The position numbers were made by a program, and so were the translations under genes. From Spirochaetota bacterium (GTDB lineage: Bacteria > Spirochaetota > Spirochaetia > JABEVK01), in NCBI GenBank assembly GCA_020049045.1, contig JAIFLN010000143.1, forward strand, positions 1-41,680: DNA of 41,680 nt, given 5' to 3'. Below the pieces are notes generated by a model. It was not told the DNA's origin, did not search any database, and saw only the letters and a list, made by a program, of their open reading frames with translations. Below, piece after piece: positions 15,992 to 24,802 of the stretch. How positions within the stretch are numbered: the stretch's first letter is position 1; each line of letters starts with the position of its first letter.

Positions 15992-18129
15992 TCCTCGAAG
16001 CGATCCAGGAGCCGACTGACCGAGTCGATCAGATCCCTGGATTGAAAGGGTTTGTGGAGGAAAAACTCTGCTCCCGGCCTAACGCCGTGGCGGAGGATCT
16101 CATCGTCGGTGTACCCTGACATGGATAAGAAAGGGATGTCAATGCCCGAACCCCGAAGCTTTTGGAGCAGTTCAGGACCCGTCATCTGCGGCAAAACAAC
16201 ATCACAAATCACCGCGTTCCAAGAACGATCGACCTTCATCAGAAGTTCCCAGGCACTCTCGGCATCACTGAAAACAGCCACACGGAATCCCTGCCGGATC
16301 AGAATCCTTTCGACATAATCCCGCACGGGCCGATCATCTTCAACCACGACAATTCCTCGAGTGGCAAAGGTCGGCAGCGGGACTGGAACTGCTTTTTCCG
16401 TTGTGAGAGAAGAATTTTGAACCCTCTCGAAAACCAGTGTGAAGGCACTGCCCTTCCCCGGTACGGAAAGGAGCTGAATCTGCCCCCCCGCCTGTTTGAC
16501 AATACCCTGCACCATGGCCAGGCCCAAACCGGTTCCCAGGGGTTTGGTCGTGAAGAACGGCTCGAAAATCCGCTCGCGAACCGAATCCTCCATTCCGATT
16601 CCCGTGTCTGATACCGTCAAACTGGCGTAAGAACCCGGCAGGAGAAAATCCCCTGCTTCATAAACCGAGCTGGTCAGGTCCAAGGGGCGGGTCACCAAAG
16701 TCAAGGTTCCGCCTTCGGGCATGGCATCGCGGGCGTTGAGCACCAGGTTGAGCACCACCTGTTCCATCTGTCCCTTGTCGGCCAAAAAGGGAAGTACCCC
16801 GGGTGAGGGCTCGATGCGCAGGGTAATGCGTTCCGTGATCAGCCGGCGGATCATCGACTCCATGCCGGCCACCACCTGATTCAAATCGATGACTCGAGGG
16901 GTCACCACCTGCTTGCGGGAAAACGCCAGGAGCTGACGGGTGAGTTCAGAGGCCTTGAGACCGGCCTGAAGAATCTCACTCAGTTCGGTGACCTCGGGCC
17001 GGTCTGAGGGCGTCTCGGCCAACAGGAGTTCGGCATAGCCGTTGATGACGGTGAGCAGATTGTTGAAGTCGTGGGCAATCCCTCCGGCAAGCCGCCCCAA
17101 CCCTTCCAGCTTCTGGGCTTCTCTCAGCTGGTTTTCCAAAGCCTTGCGGGGAGTGTTGTCATACAGAAAACCCCGGATCTGCACCAAGCGGCCGTCTTCC
17201 CCCCTGACACCGGACAAATGGGCGATCACCGAAACCTTCCCCCCGTCAGGACGGATCAGCTCGATTTCCTGATCCTCCAAAGCCAGTCTGGGGGCAAACA
17301 GAGCAACGACCCGGCGCCGATCCTGACGAGAAACAAAGAGTTTGCGCAGATCAAAACCAAGGGCATAATCAACAGAAGGAAAGCCGAAAATGCGGGCAAA
17401 GGCCCGGTTGCAGTCGGTAACCCGCCCCCCGGCCCCCATCACGAAGTCACCAGTAATGTCGTCCTCAAAAAACTGCCGGTAACGGAGAGCTTCCTTCTTC
17501 ACCCGGCGAAGAATGGCCTCTTTCTCAAACAGAGAATTCCGAAGATGAACAGCTTCCCAGCGGGCATCACCAGTCTCGACGGAAATGGGGGGCTGGCGCA
17601 GGTAGTCCGTCAAGAACGTAAGGCGGAGAATCAGCTCGGGACCGCCCTTGACCCGAATCCATGCCCGCTCGGGGGTCGGCCCCAGCACAAATTCCAAACG
17701 GGACGAGAAAGTTGGCGCTGGACGCGGCCCCAAGAAATCCTCAAGTTGGACAGCCACCATGCTGAAGTCCCCATCCGAAGGTGGCCGCAGAAAGAACACG
17801 GGCAGATCCTCCACCGTGCCCGCACCCGTCCAGGGCAGGTCGGCCAGGCGAATCTGCGGCAGGATCAGGGCTCCGGACAGACCTTCTTCAACAGCCCAGC
17901 GGGCCCAGCTTGGAAAATCCAGATCCCCAGGGGATGACTCGTCCCAGGGCACCAACACGACAGCGAGCCGTTTCAGACGAACCTGAAGCCAATCGAGATA
18001 CAACTTTGCTTTAACGAAGTCCTCGCGGTCGGGGTCTCCGAACACGATGAAAGCCAGGGATTCCACCCTGTCAGAATACTCCTTGCATCCGTACCGGACA
18101 AGCTTAGAATAGGTAAGGGAGGAATCCAT
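15988..18129 (-). CDS. PAS hybrid sensor histidine kinase with C-terminal receiver
   Basis: 713 residues if started at ATG 18129. The N-terminal 200 residues are of unknown type and contain no TM helix. A PAS domain follows (about 220-330), then HisKA with H353 in [11 protein letters not shown], HATPase_c ([29 protein letters not shown]) and a receiver ([22 protein letters not shown]). A cytoplasmic kinase whose own receiver can take the phosphate. Start uncertain: ATG 18129 falls in CCATGG shared with the divergent gene, and its Shine-Dalgarno is weak. GTG 18066, with AAGGAG upstream, is an alternative that would leave room for the opposing promoter. Confidence 0.9.
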   Translation of the reverse strand: MDSSLTYSKLVRYGCKEYSDRVESLAFIVFGDPDREDFVKAKLYLDWLQVRLKRLAVVLVPWDESSPGDLDFPSWARWAVEEGLSGALILPQIRLADLPWTGAGTVEDLPVFFLRPPSDGDFSMVAVQLEDFLGPRPAPTFSSRLEFVLGPTPERAWIRVKGGPELILRLTFLTDYLRQPPISVETGDARWEAVHLRNSLFEKEAILRRVKKEALRYRQFFEDDITGDFVMGAGGRVTDCNRAFARIFGFPSVDYALGFDLRKLFVSRQDRRRVVALFAPRLALEDQEIELIRPDGGKVSVIAHLSGVRGEDGRLVQIRGFLYDNTPRKALENQLREAQKLEGLGRLAGGIAHDFNNLLTVINGYAELLLAETPSDRPEVTELSEILQAGLKASELTRQLLAFSRKQVVTPRVIDLNQVVAGMESMIRRLITERITLRIEPSPGVLPFLADKGQMEQVVLNLVLNARDAMPEGGTLTLVTRPLDLTSSVYEAGDFLLPGSYASLTVSDTGIGMEDSVRERIFEPFFTTKPLGTGLGLAMVQGIVKQAGGQIQLLSVPGKGSAFTLVFERVQNSSLTTEKAVPVPLPTFATRGIVVVEDDRPVRDYVERILIRQGFRVAVFSDAESAWELLMKVDRSWNAVICDVVLPQMTGPELLQKLRGSGIDIPFLSMSGYTDDEILRHGVRPGAEFFLHKPFQSRDLIDSVSRLLDRFEE
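18083..18110 (+). promoter_or_regulatory. Probable promoter of the receiver-fapA operon
   Basis: TTGCAT (18083-18088), 16-bp spacer, TAGAAT (18105-18110), followed by a strong AAGGGAGGA ribosome site and ATG 18128. It lies inside the 5' end of the divergent kinase ORF as tracked, which supports the later start (18066) for that kinase. Confidence 0.5.
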
Positions 18130-18484
18130 GGCCACGGTCCTTGCCCTCGGTGGTGACGAACACTCACTGCTTTGTCTTCAAGATATCCTTGAACCGTTTG
18201 GACATGTGGTCATACCCATTTCTGGCCAAGCGCAAGCCTTGCAAACGGCTCAAGAGATCCATTTCGACTTATTTCTCCTCGATCTGCTGCTGGATGGTGT
18301 CGATGCTCCGTCCTTGATTCAAGCGGTTCTTTCGATGAAGCCTCAAGCGAGGATCTTGGCCCTCACGAGTTATCCGAAAGCACCCAAAGCCAAGCAGGCC
18401 CTCGAGGCCGGCGCTTTTTCGTTGATGCGCAAACCCTATGAAATTGGCAGAATTCTCCAATACCTATCGGAGATTCGCCCATGA
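18128..18484 (+). CDS. Lone receiver-domain protein upstream of fapA
   Basis: 118 residues, receiver fold only. The phospho-acceptor Asp is in FDLFLLDLLLDG, the Ser/Thr in LALTSYPK and the Lys in LMRKPYE. The N-terminal acidic cluster is GGDEHS instead of the normal DDE/DDS, so one Mg2+ ligand may be missing; it may be phosphorylated weakly or act as a pseudo-receiver. Strong Shine-Dalgarno AAGGGAGGA. Its stop overlaps the ATG of the FapA gene (ATGA). Divergent from a hybrid histidine kinase, the obvious candidate partner. Confidence 0.88.
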   Translation: MATVLALGGDEHSLLCLQDILEPFGHVVIPISGQAQALQTAQEIHFDLFLLDLLLDGVDAPSLIQAVLSMKPQARILALTSYPKAPKAKQALEAGAFSLMRKPYEIGRILQYLSEIRP

Positions 18485-20025
18485 TGCCGGAAAAAGACCA
18501 GACCATCGCCAAGCTTCTTGAAGACAGCAAGGAGATGATCCACCGTTTTGAGTCCCTGACGGGAACGCGTGTGGAAGAGGTCGCCGACAATACCAAACAA
18601 AATGCCCTGGAAGAATATGAAGAATCGATGGAGCCGGCCGCCGATGCGTTCTTTGATCTGTTTGTCGAAGACGACGCCATGACAGCGACGGCCGAGTACC
18701 GGCCTCCGGCAGGTGAGGGAAAGCCTCTCGAGTTGAACGTGATCGAAGAGGCTCTTTTTCGGCTGAACATCAACCATGGAATTCTTTGGGAGGCTATTCA
18801 CAACGCTTTGCACGAGTGCAATTTGGAGCTCAAGCTTCAGACAGGAGTCATTGTGGCCCGGGGAACGCCCCCGGTACCGTTCATTCCTGAGCACGTTCAA
18901 TTGGTCGAACGATGGATGGACCATGCGGCCAAGGCAGGACCAGAAAAAATTGCCATCGATTTCAAGGAGATCTCTCCGTTTGTCATGGTGCAAAAGGGAG
19001 ATTTGCTGGCCCTGAGAGTCCCTGACGCTCACGGTTCCCACGGTATCGATGTTCTGGGTCGCGAAATCCCCTTTCCAACACAGAAAACAACCGATTGGGT
19101 CCCTGGTCCCAACGTCGTCGATACACCCGTTGGTTATGAGGCCGGGGTGGACGGCCGCCTGATCCTCGAACTGCCGAATTTCAGCGTCAATCCCATCCTC
19201 GAACTGCCAGAAGGAATCGACTATCACACGGGTAACATCCAGTTCCACGGAGAGGTGATCATCCACAAGAAAGTGGCCTCTGGCTTCTCGATCGAAGCCG
19301 GTGGAAGCCTGACTTGCCAGGATACGCTCGACGCCTTTTTGGTGAAGGTGGGCGGAGACCTGACAACTCCCGGGGGAATCATCGGCAACGGTGCCGGGCG
19401 CATTGAGACCGGGGGAATCGTTTCGGCAAAATTCCTCGAACACGTTTATCTGACCGGTCAAAACAACGTGCTGGCCGAAACTTGTGTCCTCAACTGCATT
19501 GTCAAAACCCGTGGAAAGCTGATTTTGGGAGAGAAGGGGATTTTGGCCGGAGGGCAAATTCACGCCCTGCACGGGGTCGATCTCTTTCAGATCGGAACCG
19601 CCACTGGACCACGCACAGAGATTTTTGTCGGGTTGGATTTTCAGGGCATGGAACGCATCCTCTGGATTCGAGAACGAAGCAAGGAATTGCATAGCCAGTT
19701 GAAAAAGGTCGACGCTGCCATCCCCTACGGAGGCAACAGAGTCAAAGACCTGATGGCGGCGGCAAAAAAACTGCGCACCGAAATTGTCCAGCTGACCGAA
19801 AATGCCCGCGTGCAGCTCATGAAGCTGGGGCAAGACGAGGAGGCCTCCGTGATGGTCCGGGGTGCCGCCTACCCTGGTACGCTGATCGAGATCTGCCACG
19901 TGCAGTTTCTGGTCACACAGAAAATGATGGCCGTCCGTTTCTCGCTCGACAAGCGAAAGGGGATCATCGCGGTAGAGTCGCTCAAGGCCGCTACCCCTAG
20001 TGGTACGTCAAAGAAAAAACACTAG
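18481..20025 (+). CDS. FapA family protein (DUF342)
   Basis: 514 residues. The central part (about 170-385) is the DUF342/FapA type: GDLLALRVPDAHGSHGIDVLG, a glycine-rich run of short beta repeats (GNIQFHGEVII, GGSLTCQDTL, VGGDLTTPGGIIGNGAG), then a C-terminal coiled coil with SKELHSQLKKVDAAI and a final beta region. In flagellated bacteria FapA (FlhF-associated) affects polar flagellum assembly, and related DUF342 proteins are common in spirochaetes and Firmicutes. The N-terminal 90 residues are acidic and of unknown role. Coupled by ATGA overlap to a receiver, suggesting phosphorylation-dependent control; no flagellar gene is nearby. Confidence 0.85.
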   Translation: MMPEKDQTIAKLLEDSKEMIHRFESLTGTRVEEVADNTKQNALEEYEESMEPAADAFFDLFVEDDAMTATAEYRPPAGEGKPLELNVIEEALFRLNINHGILWEAIHNALHECNLELKLQTGVIVARGTPPVPFIPEHVQLVERWMDHAAKAGPEKIAIDFKEISPFVMVQKGDLLALRVPDAHGSHGIDVLGREIPFPTQKTTDWVPGPNVVDTPVGYEAGVDGRLILELPNFSVNPILELPEGIDYHTGNIQFHGEVIIHKKVASGFSIEAGGSLTCQDTLDAFLVKVGGDLTTPGGIIGNGAGRIETGGIVSAKFLEHVYLTGQNNVLAETCVLNCIVKTRGKLILGEKGILAGGQIHALHGVDLFQIGTATGPRTEIFVGLDFQGMERILWIRERSKELHSQLKKVDAAIPYGGNRVKDLMAAAKKLRTEIVQLTENARVQLMKLGQDEEASVMVRGAAYPGTLIEICHVQFLVTQKMMAVRFSLDKRKGIIAVESLKAATPSGTSKKKH

Positions 20026-20044
20026 GAAAAGGGCCTTCCTCCCC

Positions 20045-20072
20045 TTTACAAACCAACTCGGTCGGCTATATT
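20045..20072 (+). promoter_or_regulatory. Promoter of nrdA
   Basis: TTTACA (20045-20050), 16-bp spacer, TATATT (20067-20072), about 26 nt before ATG 20099. GGGAGG (20088-20093) is the ribosome site and is correctly spaced for ATG 20099, not for the GTG at 20093 used in the ORF track. No NrdR-box pair was recognised. Confidence 0.7.
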
Positions 20073-20098
20073 AGACTGAGTTTCACTGGGAGGTGGAC

Positions 20099-22660
20099 AT
20101 GAACTCATCCAAAAACGTGGAGTTGCCTGCGTACAGCGTCAAAAAACGCGACGGCCGCATCGAACCCCTCAGCGCCGACAAGCTAATGGCAACTCTCGAA
20201 CGGGCCGGAGTGGCTTCTGAACCTGTCTCGGTGAAAACCATCCTCAGAGAGACCGCCAAGAATATTTACGACGGTGTTCCGTCCACGGATCTCGAAACAG
20301 CCCTTATTTTGGCAGCTTCGACTTTTATTGAGCGCGATACTGCCTATAGCCGGGTGGCCGCCCGCCTCTTCCGTCAGAAGATTTCCAAAGAAGTCACCAA
20401 GAAGTCGATTTCCGGTGATGACTTTGAACTGGTGCTCCGCCAAGCGTTCATCGACAACATCAAGCTCGGTGTTGCCAAAAAATACCTCGACGAGCGCATG
20501 CTGGGCTTTGACCTCGAAAAACTGGCCGCCCAACTCGTCTTTGACCGCGACCTTCAGCTGGACTACATCGGCATCCAGACCCTGTACGAGCGCTACTTTC
20601 TGCACGACGGACCCCTGGTCCTCGAAACCCCCCAGGCCTTCTGGATGCGGGCTTCCATGGGACTCGCCCTCCTCGAAAAAGACAAAGAGAAGTGGGCCAC
20701 CGAGTTTTACCACCAGTATTCTCAGCTCTTGTTTGTCAGCAGCACCCCCACGCTCTTCCATTCGGGCCTCAGGCACCCCCAGCTTTCCAGCTGCTACCTC
20801 AGCACGGTGGAAGACGACCTGACCAGTATTTTCAAGGTGTACGGCGACAACGCTCAGCTCAGCAAATGGTCGGGCGGCATCGGCAACGACTGGACCAACA
20901 TCCGCGCCACCGGCAGTCCCATCAAGGCCACCCAGGTCGACAGCCAGGGCGTCATTCCCTTTTTGAAGATTGCCAACGACGTCACAGTGGCCATCAACCG
21001 ATCGGGTAAACGCCGGGGAGCCACCTGCGCCTACCTGGAAACCTGGCACCTCGATATTGAGGACTTTCTCGACCTCAAGCGCAACACCGGCGACGAGCGT
21101 CGGCGCACCCACGACATGAACACGTCCAACTGGATTCCCGACCTGTTTATGAAGCGTGTCGAAGCCAACCAGGAGTGGACGTTGTTCAGTCCCAGCGATG
21201 TGCCCGACCTGCACCATCTGTACGGTGCCGCCTTTGACAAACGCTACGCCTTTTACGAACAACAGGTCGCCGAGGGGAAAATCACCCACGTCCGCAAAAT
21301 CGAAGCCTTGAAACTGTGGCGCAAGATGCTCACCCGCCTGTTTGAAACCGGCCATCCGTGGATCACGTTCAAGGACCCCTGCAATATCCGCAGTCCCCAG
21401 GACCACGTCGGCGTCGTCCACAATAGCAACCTCTGCACCGAAATCACCTTGAACAACAGCGCCGACGAGACTGCTGTTTGCAACCTGGGTTCCATCAACC
21501 TGGCCAAGTTCATTGCTCCCGACAAAAACGGCGTCAGCAAACTCGACGAGCCCCGGGTGGCCCACACCCTGAAAATCGGCATGCGCATGCTCGACAACGT
21601 GGTCGACATCAACTTCTACCCCACCGTCGAAGCTTCGAATTCCAACTTCCGCCACCGGCCCGTGGGTCTTGGCTTGATGGGTTTCCAGGATGCTCTGTTC
21701 CAACTGCGGTATCCGTTTGAAAGCAAGGAAGCGATGGAGTTCGCCGACCGCTCGATGGAGCTGATCGCCTACCACACCATTTTGGGCAGCGTGGAGCTGG
21801 CCAAGGAGAAGGGCCCCTACGAAAGCTTCAAGGGCTCCAAATGGGACAGGGGTATTCTCCCCCACGACACCGTCGACATCCTGGAAAAAGAACGCGGTGT
21901 TCCCATTGTTCTGGACCGCAGCACCACCCTCAACTGGGACCACGTGCGGGCCGAGATCAAAAAGCACGGCATGCGCAACAGCAACACCATGGCCATTGCC
22001 CCCACCGCAACCATCAGCAACATCGCCGACAGCTACCCCTGCATCGAAGCCATCTACAAGAACATTTATGTGAAGGCCAACATGTCGGGCGAATTCACCG
22101 TCGTGAACACCTACCTCGTGGAAGACCTCAAGAAGGTCGGGCTGTGGTCCCCCGAGATGCTCGACAAGCTCAAGTACTACGACGGCAACCTCAGCCTGAT
22201 TCCCGAAATTCCCCAGGAACTCAAGGATCTGCACAAAGAAGCTTTCGAGATCGACCCGCTGTACCTGCTCGAAATGACCGCCCGTCGCGGTAAATGGATC
22301 GACCAGAGCCAGAGCCACAACGTGTTTATGAAGGGCACCAGCGGCAAGCAAATGGAACTGATCTACATGCACGCTTGGAAGCTGGGCCTCAAGACCACTT
22401 ACTACCTGCGCACCCTGGCCGCCAGCCAGATCGAAAAGTCCACCCTTGATGCCTCCAAGTACGGGTTCACCCAGAAACGCGTCTACCAGACCGAGGAGCA
22501 GAAGGTCGAAGCCCCCGAACCCGGCACACAGAAAGAACTGCCTTTCAAACCCATCGTGGCCGTCAAGGAGTTCGACACCGACGGCGGTACGGCGGACGTG
22601 AACGCGAACGGGGTGAAGCTGTGCAAGATCGAGGATCCCGAGTGTGAGGCTTGCCAATAA
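20099..22660 (+). CDS. nrdA: Ribonucleoside-diphosphate reductase, class I large subunit
   Basis: 853 residues from ATG 20099. N-terminal ATP-cone allosteric domain (VKKRDGRIEPLSADKLMATL), then the catalytic barrel: SSCYLSTVEDD with the first redox Cys, NLCTEI with the thiyl-radical Cys region, CNLGSINLAKF with the second redox Cys, PTATISNIADS, and the radical-transfer tyrosines in LKTTYYLRTL, which mark a class I enzyme. The C-terminal tail ends CKIEDPECEACQ, the mobile CX2C that re-reduces the active site via thioredoxin. It makes deoxyribonucleotides. The small subunit nrdB is not adjacent and must lie elsewhere. The stop codon is inside the stem of a large hairpin. Confidence 0.95.
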   Translation: MNSSKNVELPAYSVKKRDGRIEPLSADKLMATLERAGVASEPVSVKTILRETAKNIYDGVPSTDLETALILAASTFIERDTAYSRVAARLFRQKISKEVTKKSISGDDFELVLRQAFIDNIKLGVAKKYLDERMLGFDLEKLAAQLVFDRDLQLDYIGIQTLYERYFLHDGPLVLETPQAFWMRASMGLALLEKDKEKWATEFYHQYSQLLFVSSTPTLFHSGLRHPQLSSCYLSTVEDDLTSIFKVYGDNAQLSKWSGGIGNDWTNIRATGSPIKATQVDSQGVIPFLKIANDVTVAINRSGKRRGATCAYLETWHLDIEDFLDLKRNTGDERRRTHDMNTSNWIPDLFMKRVEANQEWTLFSPSDVPDLHHLYGAAFDKRYAFYEQQVAEGKITHVRKIEALKLWRKMLTRLFETGHPWITFKDPCNIRSPQDHVGVVHNSNLCTEITLNNSADETAVCNLGSINLAKFIAPDKNGVSKLDEPRVAHTLKIGMRMLDNVVDINFYPTVEASNSNFRHRPVGLGLMGFQDALFQLRYPFESKEAMEFADRSMELIAYHTILGSVELAKEKGPYESFKGSKWDRGILPHDTVDILEKERGVPIVLDRSTTLNWDHVRAEIKKHGMRNSNTMAIAPTATISNIADSYPCIEAIYKNIYVKANMSGEFTVVNTYLVEDLKKVGLWSPEMLDKLKYYDGNLSLIPEIPQELKDLHKEAFEIDPLYLLEMTARRGKWIDQSQSHNVFMKGTSGKQMELIYMHAWKLGLKTTYYLRTLAASQIEKSTLDASKYGFTQKRVYQTEEQKVEAPEPGTQKELPFKPIVAVKEFDTDGGTADVNANGVKLCKIEDPECEACQ

Positions 22661-22683
22661 GGCCAAGGCCTTATTGGCAAGCC
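22648..22683 (+). terminator. 17-bp perfect inverted repeat containing the nrdA stop codon
   Basis: GGCTTGCCAATAAGGCC, a 2-nt spacer AA, then its exact reverse complement. The TAA stop of nrdA lies in the left arm. There is no run of T after it, so it is not a classical intrinsic terminator; it could protect the mRNA 3' end or act as a recognition site. It is directly followed by a second inverted repeat. Confidence 0.7.
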
Positions 22684-22684
22684 C

Positions 22685-22713
22685 GGAGTTTCGGCGCTCC
22701 GCGCCAAAACTCC
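22685..22713 (+). repeat. Second hairpin of the nrdA downstream tandem pair
   Basis: GGAGTTTCGGCGC, loop TCC, GCGCCAAAACTCC: 12 of 13 positions pair. It starts one base after the first hairpin. The arrangement and the GGAG(N)TTTCG.../...CTCC arms resemble the second hairpin after the RRM gene (30569-30597). Confidence 0.65.
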
Positions 22714-22783
22714 ACGGCAGCGGCAACGTTGGGTTTCGAAATGGGGACACCCCGCAACGCCCCGGGAGCCCGAGTGGAGACCT

Positions 22784-23206
22784 TTACAGCACCTGCTCCA
22801 GCCGAATCTGCGGGAACACGGCCTGAATGCGCTTGATCAGGCTGAGCGTGGGGTTGGACCGTTTTTCCAACCGCTGGTAGCTGTAGAGACTCTTCATTCC
22901 CAGTCTTTCGGCGGCCTGTTTCTGGGTTAGGTGGCTATCAAGCCGTGCTGCGCGCAAGAGGACACCGAAGGCGATTTCCGGATCCACCTCAATTTTGAGG
23001 TAGTGATCGTTGCTAGACAACTTTGGATTGGGGAGGGGGACGGGCAAGGGGCTTTCAGGGGGTTCTTCCAAGTAGAGGCCAACAGCCTCTCGCAAGTTCT
23101 CTGCCAACTCGTCCCTCGTGTCACCCTGGCTGACACAACCCGGAAGTTCCAGGCATTCCGCCCAATAACCAGTCTCTTCAGCGTGAACTTCAAAATGATA
23201 CTTCAT
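22784..23206 (-). CDS. HicB-type antitoxin with XRE helix-turn-helix, no HicA partner
   Basis: 140 residues from ATG 23206, preceded by GGAAAG; the tracked start at 23242 adds a segment before the fold. The N-terminal HicB domain (MKYHFEVHAEETGYWAECLE, LPGCVSQGDTRDELAENL) is a degenerate RNase-H-like fold. The C-terminal helix-turn-helix is LTQKQAAERLGMKSLYSYQR. In HicAB systems HicB neutralises the small mRNA interferase HicA and represses the operon. No hicA-like ORF is found on either side, so this is an orphan, perhaps now a plain repressor. An AT-rich stretch with TATTAT just upstream is a plausible promoter. Confidence 0.85.
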   Translation of the reverse strand: MKYHFEVHAEETGYWAECLELPGCVSQGDTRDELAENLREAVGLYLEEPPESPLPVPLPNPKLSSNDHYLKIEVDPEIAFGVLLRAARLDSHLTQKQAAERLGMKSLYSYQRLEKRSNPTLSLIKRIQAVFPQIRLEQVL

Positions 23207-23322
23207 GTTCTTTCCAGCCAAGGCATGACGAAAGAATACCAAATATAATAGGTAAAGACAAGCTATCGTCCCCTGACCACCTCCTCCTTGACCTGATCCT
23301 GTTCCCCGAGCATCTTGAGATC

Positions 23323-23577
23323 ATGGACCCCGAGCTCAAGCATCGCGACTATACCTGTCCTCTTTGCGGCGAAAAGGCCGTGCTCGGTTCCCATTTCTGT
23401 ACCGGCAGTACCCCTCAAGCGATGCTGGGACCAAGAAAAGCCCGGTCGCTGGGGCCGCTTCTGGTGGTGACCGCCGGTTGCGTTGTGGCAACAGCGGTGC
23501 TGTGGCACTGGCTGGGGGCGGCCAGTCTCTTGGTTTTGGCTGGGGGTCTAGTTCCTTTGCTGTGGAGACGGAAATGA
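23323..23577 (+). CDS. Small zinc-ribbon-like membrane protein
   Basis: 84 residues. The N-terminal half has CPLCGEKAVLGSHFC, a possible single-zinc knuckle. The C-terminal half has two hydrophobic helices (LLVVTAGCVVATAVLWHWLG and AASLLVLAGGLVPLLW) and a basic end. It overlaps the MFS gene by 4 nt (ATGA), so the two are probably coupled and this may be an accessory to the transporter. TATAAT at 23244-23249 is a possible distant -10. No named family recognised. Confidence 0.65.
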   Translation: MDPELKHRDYTCPLCGEKAVLGSHFCTGSTPQAMLGPRKARSLGPLLVVTAGCVVATAVLWHWLGAASLLVLAGGLVPLLWRRK

Positions 23578-24800
23578 CGGTTTCCACCACTTCGTGGAAG
23601 CGCCAGACGGCACTCTTCCTTTCCAGCCAGACGCTTTCACTGTTTGGATCGTCGCTGGTCCAATACGCGCTGATGTGGCATGTCACCCTGGCGACCAAGT
23701 CGGGATGGGCCATGACGCTGTTCATCCTGTGTGGTTTCGTGCCGACCTTTTTGATGTCTCCCTTCGCGGGGGTCTGGGCCGACAGGATGAACCGCAAAAA
23801 GCTGATTGTTTTTTCCGACGGCATGATTGCCCTTGCCACCCTGGCTCTGGCGGCAGTCTTCTGGTTGGGGGAAGACGCTCTGTGGCTGGTGCTGCTGACG
23901 GCAGCCATCCGGGCGGTTGGTCAGGCCGTCCAAGGTCCTGCGGTTGGGGCGTTGTTGCCCCAATTCGTCCCGACCGAGGAACTCACCCGGGTCAATGGAA
24001 TTTCGGGGACGATCCAGTCGGCGACGATGTTTCTTTCGCCGGTGCTGGCGGGTGTGCTGATGTCCTTCTGGCCTTTGGAGCTGGTGCTTCTGTTCGACGT
24101 CGGCACAGCGGCCCTCGCCATTGGCATTCTGGCGCTGTTTCTCAAGGTGCCGCCCCACGACAAGGCTTCCCGGCCGCAGGAGGTCACCTACTGGACAGAC
24201 CTGAAACTGGGTTTTCAGTACATTCGCGACCACCGGTTTCTGGTGCCGTACTTCGCTTTTCTCTCGGTGCTGTTGTTCCTCGTCGCACCGGCGGCCTTTC
24301 TGACCCCGTTGCAGGTTGCCCGGACCTTTGGTGGTGAAGTGTGGCGGCTGACGGTCATCGAAATGGCGTTTTCCATCGGCATGATGACCGGCGGTCTGCT
24401 GATCGCCGCCTGGGGCGGCTTCAAGAACCGCATCCACACCATGGTTCTTTCGGTCGCCGTGATGGCCGTCTGCACCATCCTGCTGGGCGTCGTACCAAAC
24501 TTCTGGGTGTACCTGGTTCCTATGGCGATTTTTGGCATGGCGATGCCGTTCTACAACACCCCAAGCGCCGTTTTGCTCCAAGAGCACGTGGAACCGGACT
24601 TCTTGGGCCGCGTGTTCAGTATTTTCACCATGGTGATGACCTCGATGATGCCGTTGGGTATGCTGGTGTTCGGGCCTCTGGCAGAGCTGGTTCCGATGGA
24701 AGGGTTGCTCATCGGCACGGGTGCGGCGATGCTCGGCATTCTGGTATGGGCACTGGGCAACAAAACCCTGGTGGCGGCGGGAGAACAGGTAAAAGTGTAG
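23574..24800 (+). CDS. MFS transporter, drug-exporter type
   Basis: 408 residues from ATG 23574; the tracked start at 23364 lies in another gene. About 12 TM helices. Between TM2 and TM3 is the MFS motif A version GVWADRMNRKKLI. The overall pattern, including NGISGTIQSATMFLSPVLAGVL and GMAMPFYNTPSAVLLQEHVE, fits the DHA3-type (macrolide/tetracycline efflux-like) group. Substrate unknown. Coupled to the small zinc-ribbon membrane protein, and ending 2 bp before a convergent gene. Confidence 0.9.
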   Translation: MTVSTTSWKRQTALFLSSQTLSLFGSSLVQYALMWHVTLATKSGWAMTLFILCGFVPTFLMSPFAGVWADRMNRKKLIVFSDGMIALATLALAAVFWLGEDALWLVLLTAAIRAVGQAVQGPAVGALLPQFVPTEELTRVNGISGTIQSATMFLSPVLAGVLMSFWPLELVLLFDVGTAALAIGILALFLKVPPHDKASRPQEVTYWTDLKLGFQYIRDHRFLVPYFAFLSVLLFLVAPAAFLTPLQVARTFGGEVWRLTVIEMAFSIGMMTGGLLIAAWGGFKNRIHTMVLSVAVMAVCTILLGVVPNFWVYLVPMAIFGMAMPFYNTPSAVLLQEHVEPDFLGRVFSIFTMVMTSMMPLGMLVFGPLAELVPMEGLLIGTGAAMLGILVWALGNKTLVAAGEQVKV

Positions 24801-24802
24801 GC

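Noticed and set aside
18436-19899. 487-residue minus-strand ORF opposite fapA
   Set aside because: Antisense shadow; no start context, and the plus-strand DUF342 protein is recognisable.
20021-20044. Intrinsic terminator after fapA (AGGAA...TTCCT)
   Set aside because: Stem of only about 5 bp and no T-tract.
20183-22750. 855-residue minus-strand ORF opposite nrdA
   Set aside because: Mirror frame of a gene with strong third-position GC preference; the composition (GVDVGHVVEH-like) is typical of antisense frames and nrdA is certain.
22661-23322. A hicA gene next to hicB
   Set aside because: Both flanks were read on both strands; only hairpins on one side and short unrelated frames on the other.
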